Positions 5,536-6,529 of a DNA stretch of 6,529 nucleotides are shown here, in pieces (within the stretch, counting starts at the first letter, position 1; the number at the start of each line of letters is the position of its first letter). Under the pieces are notes generated by a model, which was not told where the DNA came from, searched no databases, and worked only from the letters and a program-made list of their open reading frames with translations. The DNA lies in the NCBI GenBank assembly GCA_017577365.1, contig PKRJ01000095.1:1-6529 (forward strand), written 5' to 3'. The DNA comes from Gammaproteobacteria bacterium (lineage in GTDB: Bacteria; Pseudomonadota; Gammaproteobacteria; Steroidobacterales; Rariloculaceae). A program made the translations under genes and the position numbers.

Positions 5536-6529
5536 AGAGTCGTCCTCCTCGCCGACCGAGTACGCGACGATGCGTCCGTCCTCGGACTGCACGACGAGGC
5601 TCCTACCGACGATGATAGGCGCGCTCACGATGCGCGACGATGCGGCTTGCGCCCGCGCGACGAAACGGCCGTCGCCGATGTCGAGCCAGTGCACGTAGCC
5701 CTCGTAGTCGCCGACGACCACCGTCGAGCCGAACGGCGTCGGCGCGGTGACGTCACGCAAGCGCAACGCCTCCTGCGACCAGCGTTGCGTGCCGTTCGAG
5801 CGCGACAGCGCGACGACGTAGCCGACGTCCGTCGTGACGTAGACGTTGTTCTGGTCGACGCCGAGCCCCGCGAGCGACGACGCGTCCTGCGTCCAGAGGA
5901 CGAGCCCGGTGTTGAGATCGGCGGCGACGGCGCGGCCTTGGTACCCGACCGCGTAAACGTCGTTGCCGATGACCTGCATGTCTCCGGCGATATCGACGAG
6001 CCGCTCGAGCTCGTTCCGCCCCGCGGGCGACCCGATCGGCAGCTCCCAGATCGAATCGCCGGAATCGAGCCGATACGCGCCGATCCGGCCGTTGTCGAAG
6101 CCGGCGACGACGACAGGACCCGCGATGATCGGCGGCGTGTCGCCGCGCACGATCAGCGGCGGCTGCGATTGCGTGACCTGCCAGAGCTCGGCGCCGTCCG
6201 TGGCCGAGAACCCGCGCAGGCGCCCGTCCGTCGTGCGCACCGCGATCACGCCGCGGCCGACGGCGGGTGCGGCGAGCACTTCCGCGCCGATCGAGACGCG
6301 CCAGCGCTCCTCACCGGTCTCGGCGTCGAGCAGCACCAGCCGGCCGTTCGACGTGCCGAACGCGAGCACGCCCTGCCCGTAGCCGGGGCCCGCGGACAGC
6401 GGCAAATCGGTGCGGACGGACCAGACGATCCGGCCGTTCGACGCGTCGATCGCGGCCGCGCGACCGTCGTGCGAGCCCGCGTACACGCGCACGCCGTCCG
6501 TCGCCGGACGAAGCCCGAGCCGCAAGCCC
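5533..6529 (-). CDS. bamB: Outer membrane assembly lipoprotein BamB (5' end cut by window edge)
   Basis: BamB is a periplasm-facing outer-membrane lipoprotein that scaffolds BamA in the BAM complex, which folds beta-barrel proteins into the outer membrane. About 331 residues are visible with no start codon of its own; the frame runs off the right edge. The missing part should hold the signal peptide, the lipobox cysteine and the first strands. The TTG at 6525 lies inside the propeller and should not be taken as the start. Residues below are numbered from it. The protein is an eight-bladed PQQ-like beta-propeller, and blade signatures of the type D-x-x-x-G-x-x-x-W recur at 27-35, 67-75, 107-115, 152-160, 203-211 and 241-249. 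The segment GDYEGYVHWLDIGDGRFVA (272-290) is close to the equivalent segment of E. coli BamB and separates this from generic PQQ dehydrogenases. The acidic end EEDDS is unremarkable. bamB is followed closely by der. Confidence 0.95.
   Translation of the reverse strand, partial: GLRLGLRPATDGVRVYAGSHDGRAAAIDASNGRIVWSVRTDLPLSAGPGYGQGVLAFGTSNGRLVLLDAETGEERWRVSIGAEVLAAPAVGRGVIAVRTTDGRLRGFSATDGAELWQVTQSQPPLIVRGDTPPIIAGPVVVAGFDNGRIGAYRLDSGDSIWELPIGSPAGRNELERLVDIAGDMQVIGNDVYAVGYQGRAVAADLNTGLVLWTQDASSLAGLGVDQNNVYVTTDVGYVVALSRSNGTQRWSQEALRLRDVTAPTPFGSTVVVGDYEGYVHWLDIGDGRFVARAQAASSRIVSAPIIVGRSLVVQSEDGRIVAYSVGEEDDS

Noticed and set aside
4137..5615. 492-codon plus-strand open frame opposite der
   Set aside because: It is antisense to a Der protein with all G-motifs intact and runs into the 3' end of bamB; its composition is Arg/Ala/Asp-rich with no domain.
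6523..6525. TTG at 6525 as the bamB start
   Set aside because: The frame stays open to the window edge and starting here would remove the signal peptide, lipobox and part of the first propeller blade. The true start must lie outside the window.
1..6529. Mobile element, phage, CRISPR, toxin-antitoxin or defence system
   Set aside because: No transposase, integrase, terminal repeats, spaced direct repeats or unassigned coding gap is present. Every base outside 207 bp of short gaps lies in one of five recognised genes.

Overview
The window is a GC-rich (roughly two thirds G+C by eye), densely packed chromosomal segment with no mobile element, CRISPR array, tRNA or rRNA. It holds five genes: guaB (minus strand, last few codons cut off by the left edge), xseA (plus), a metX-family acyltransferase (minus), der (minus) and bamB (minus, N-terminus cut off by the right edge). 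BamB places it in a Gram-negative bacterium. The guaB / xseA / der / bamB order matches the guaB-xseA-yfgJ-der-bamB region of E. coli as I recall it, so a high-GC gammaproteobacterium is most likely. The acyltransferase resembles the Xanthomonas type, which suggests Xanthomonadales or a nearby high-GC lineage. That placement is inference.

Layout: guaB (1-1455) and xseA (1548-2930) diverge from a 92-bp control region. That region holds a good sigma70-like promoter for guaB, a perfect 10-bp inverted repeat with a third copy of its core, and an 8-bp palindromic -10-like box only 6 bp from the xseA start codon. xseA converges on the acyltransferase gene (2956-4053) across 25 bp containing a small perfect stem-loop. 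The acyltransferase gene lies 80 bp downstream of der (4134-5522), and der starts 10 bp after the bamB stop. bamB, der and the acyltransferase gene therefore share a direction and may share a transcript. No gap exceeds 92 bp.

The genes are mostly housekeeping and do not form one pathway. GuaB makes XMP for GTP synthesis, XseA is the large subunit of exonuclease VII, Der is a GTPase for 50S ribosome assembly, and BamB is an outer-membrane assembly lipoprotein. The most useful re-reading is the acyltransferase. Pipelines would call it homoserine O-acetyltransferase (MetX), but its motifs resemble the xanthomonad MetX-like enzymes assigned as L-serine O-succinyltransferases of cysteine synthesis. 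I found no convincing undescribed multi-gene system. The unexplained structure is in the guaB/xseA control region.
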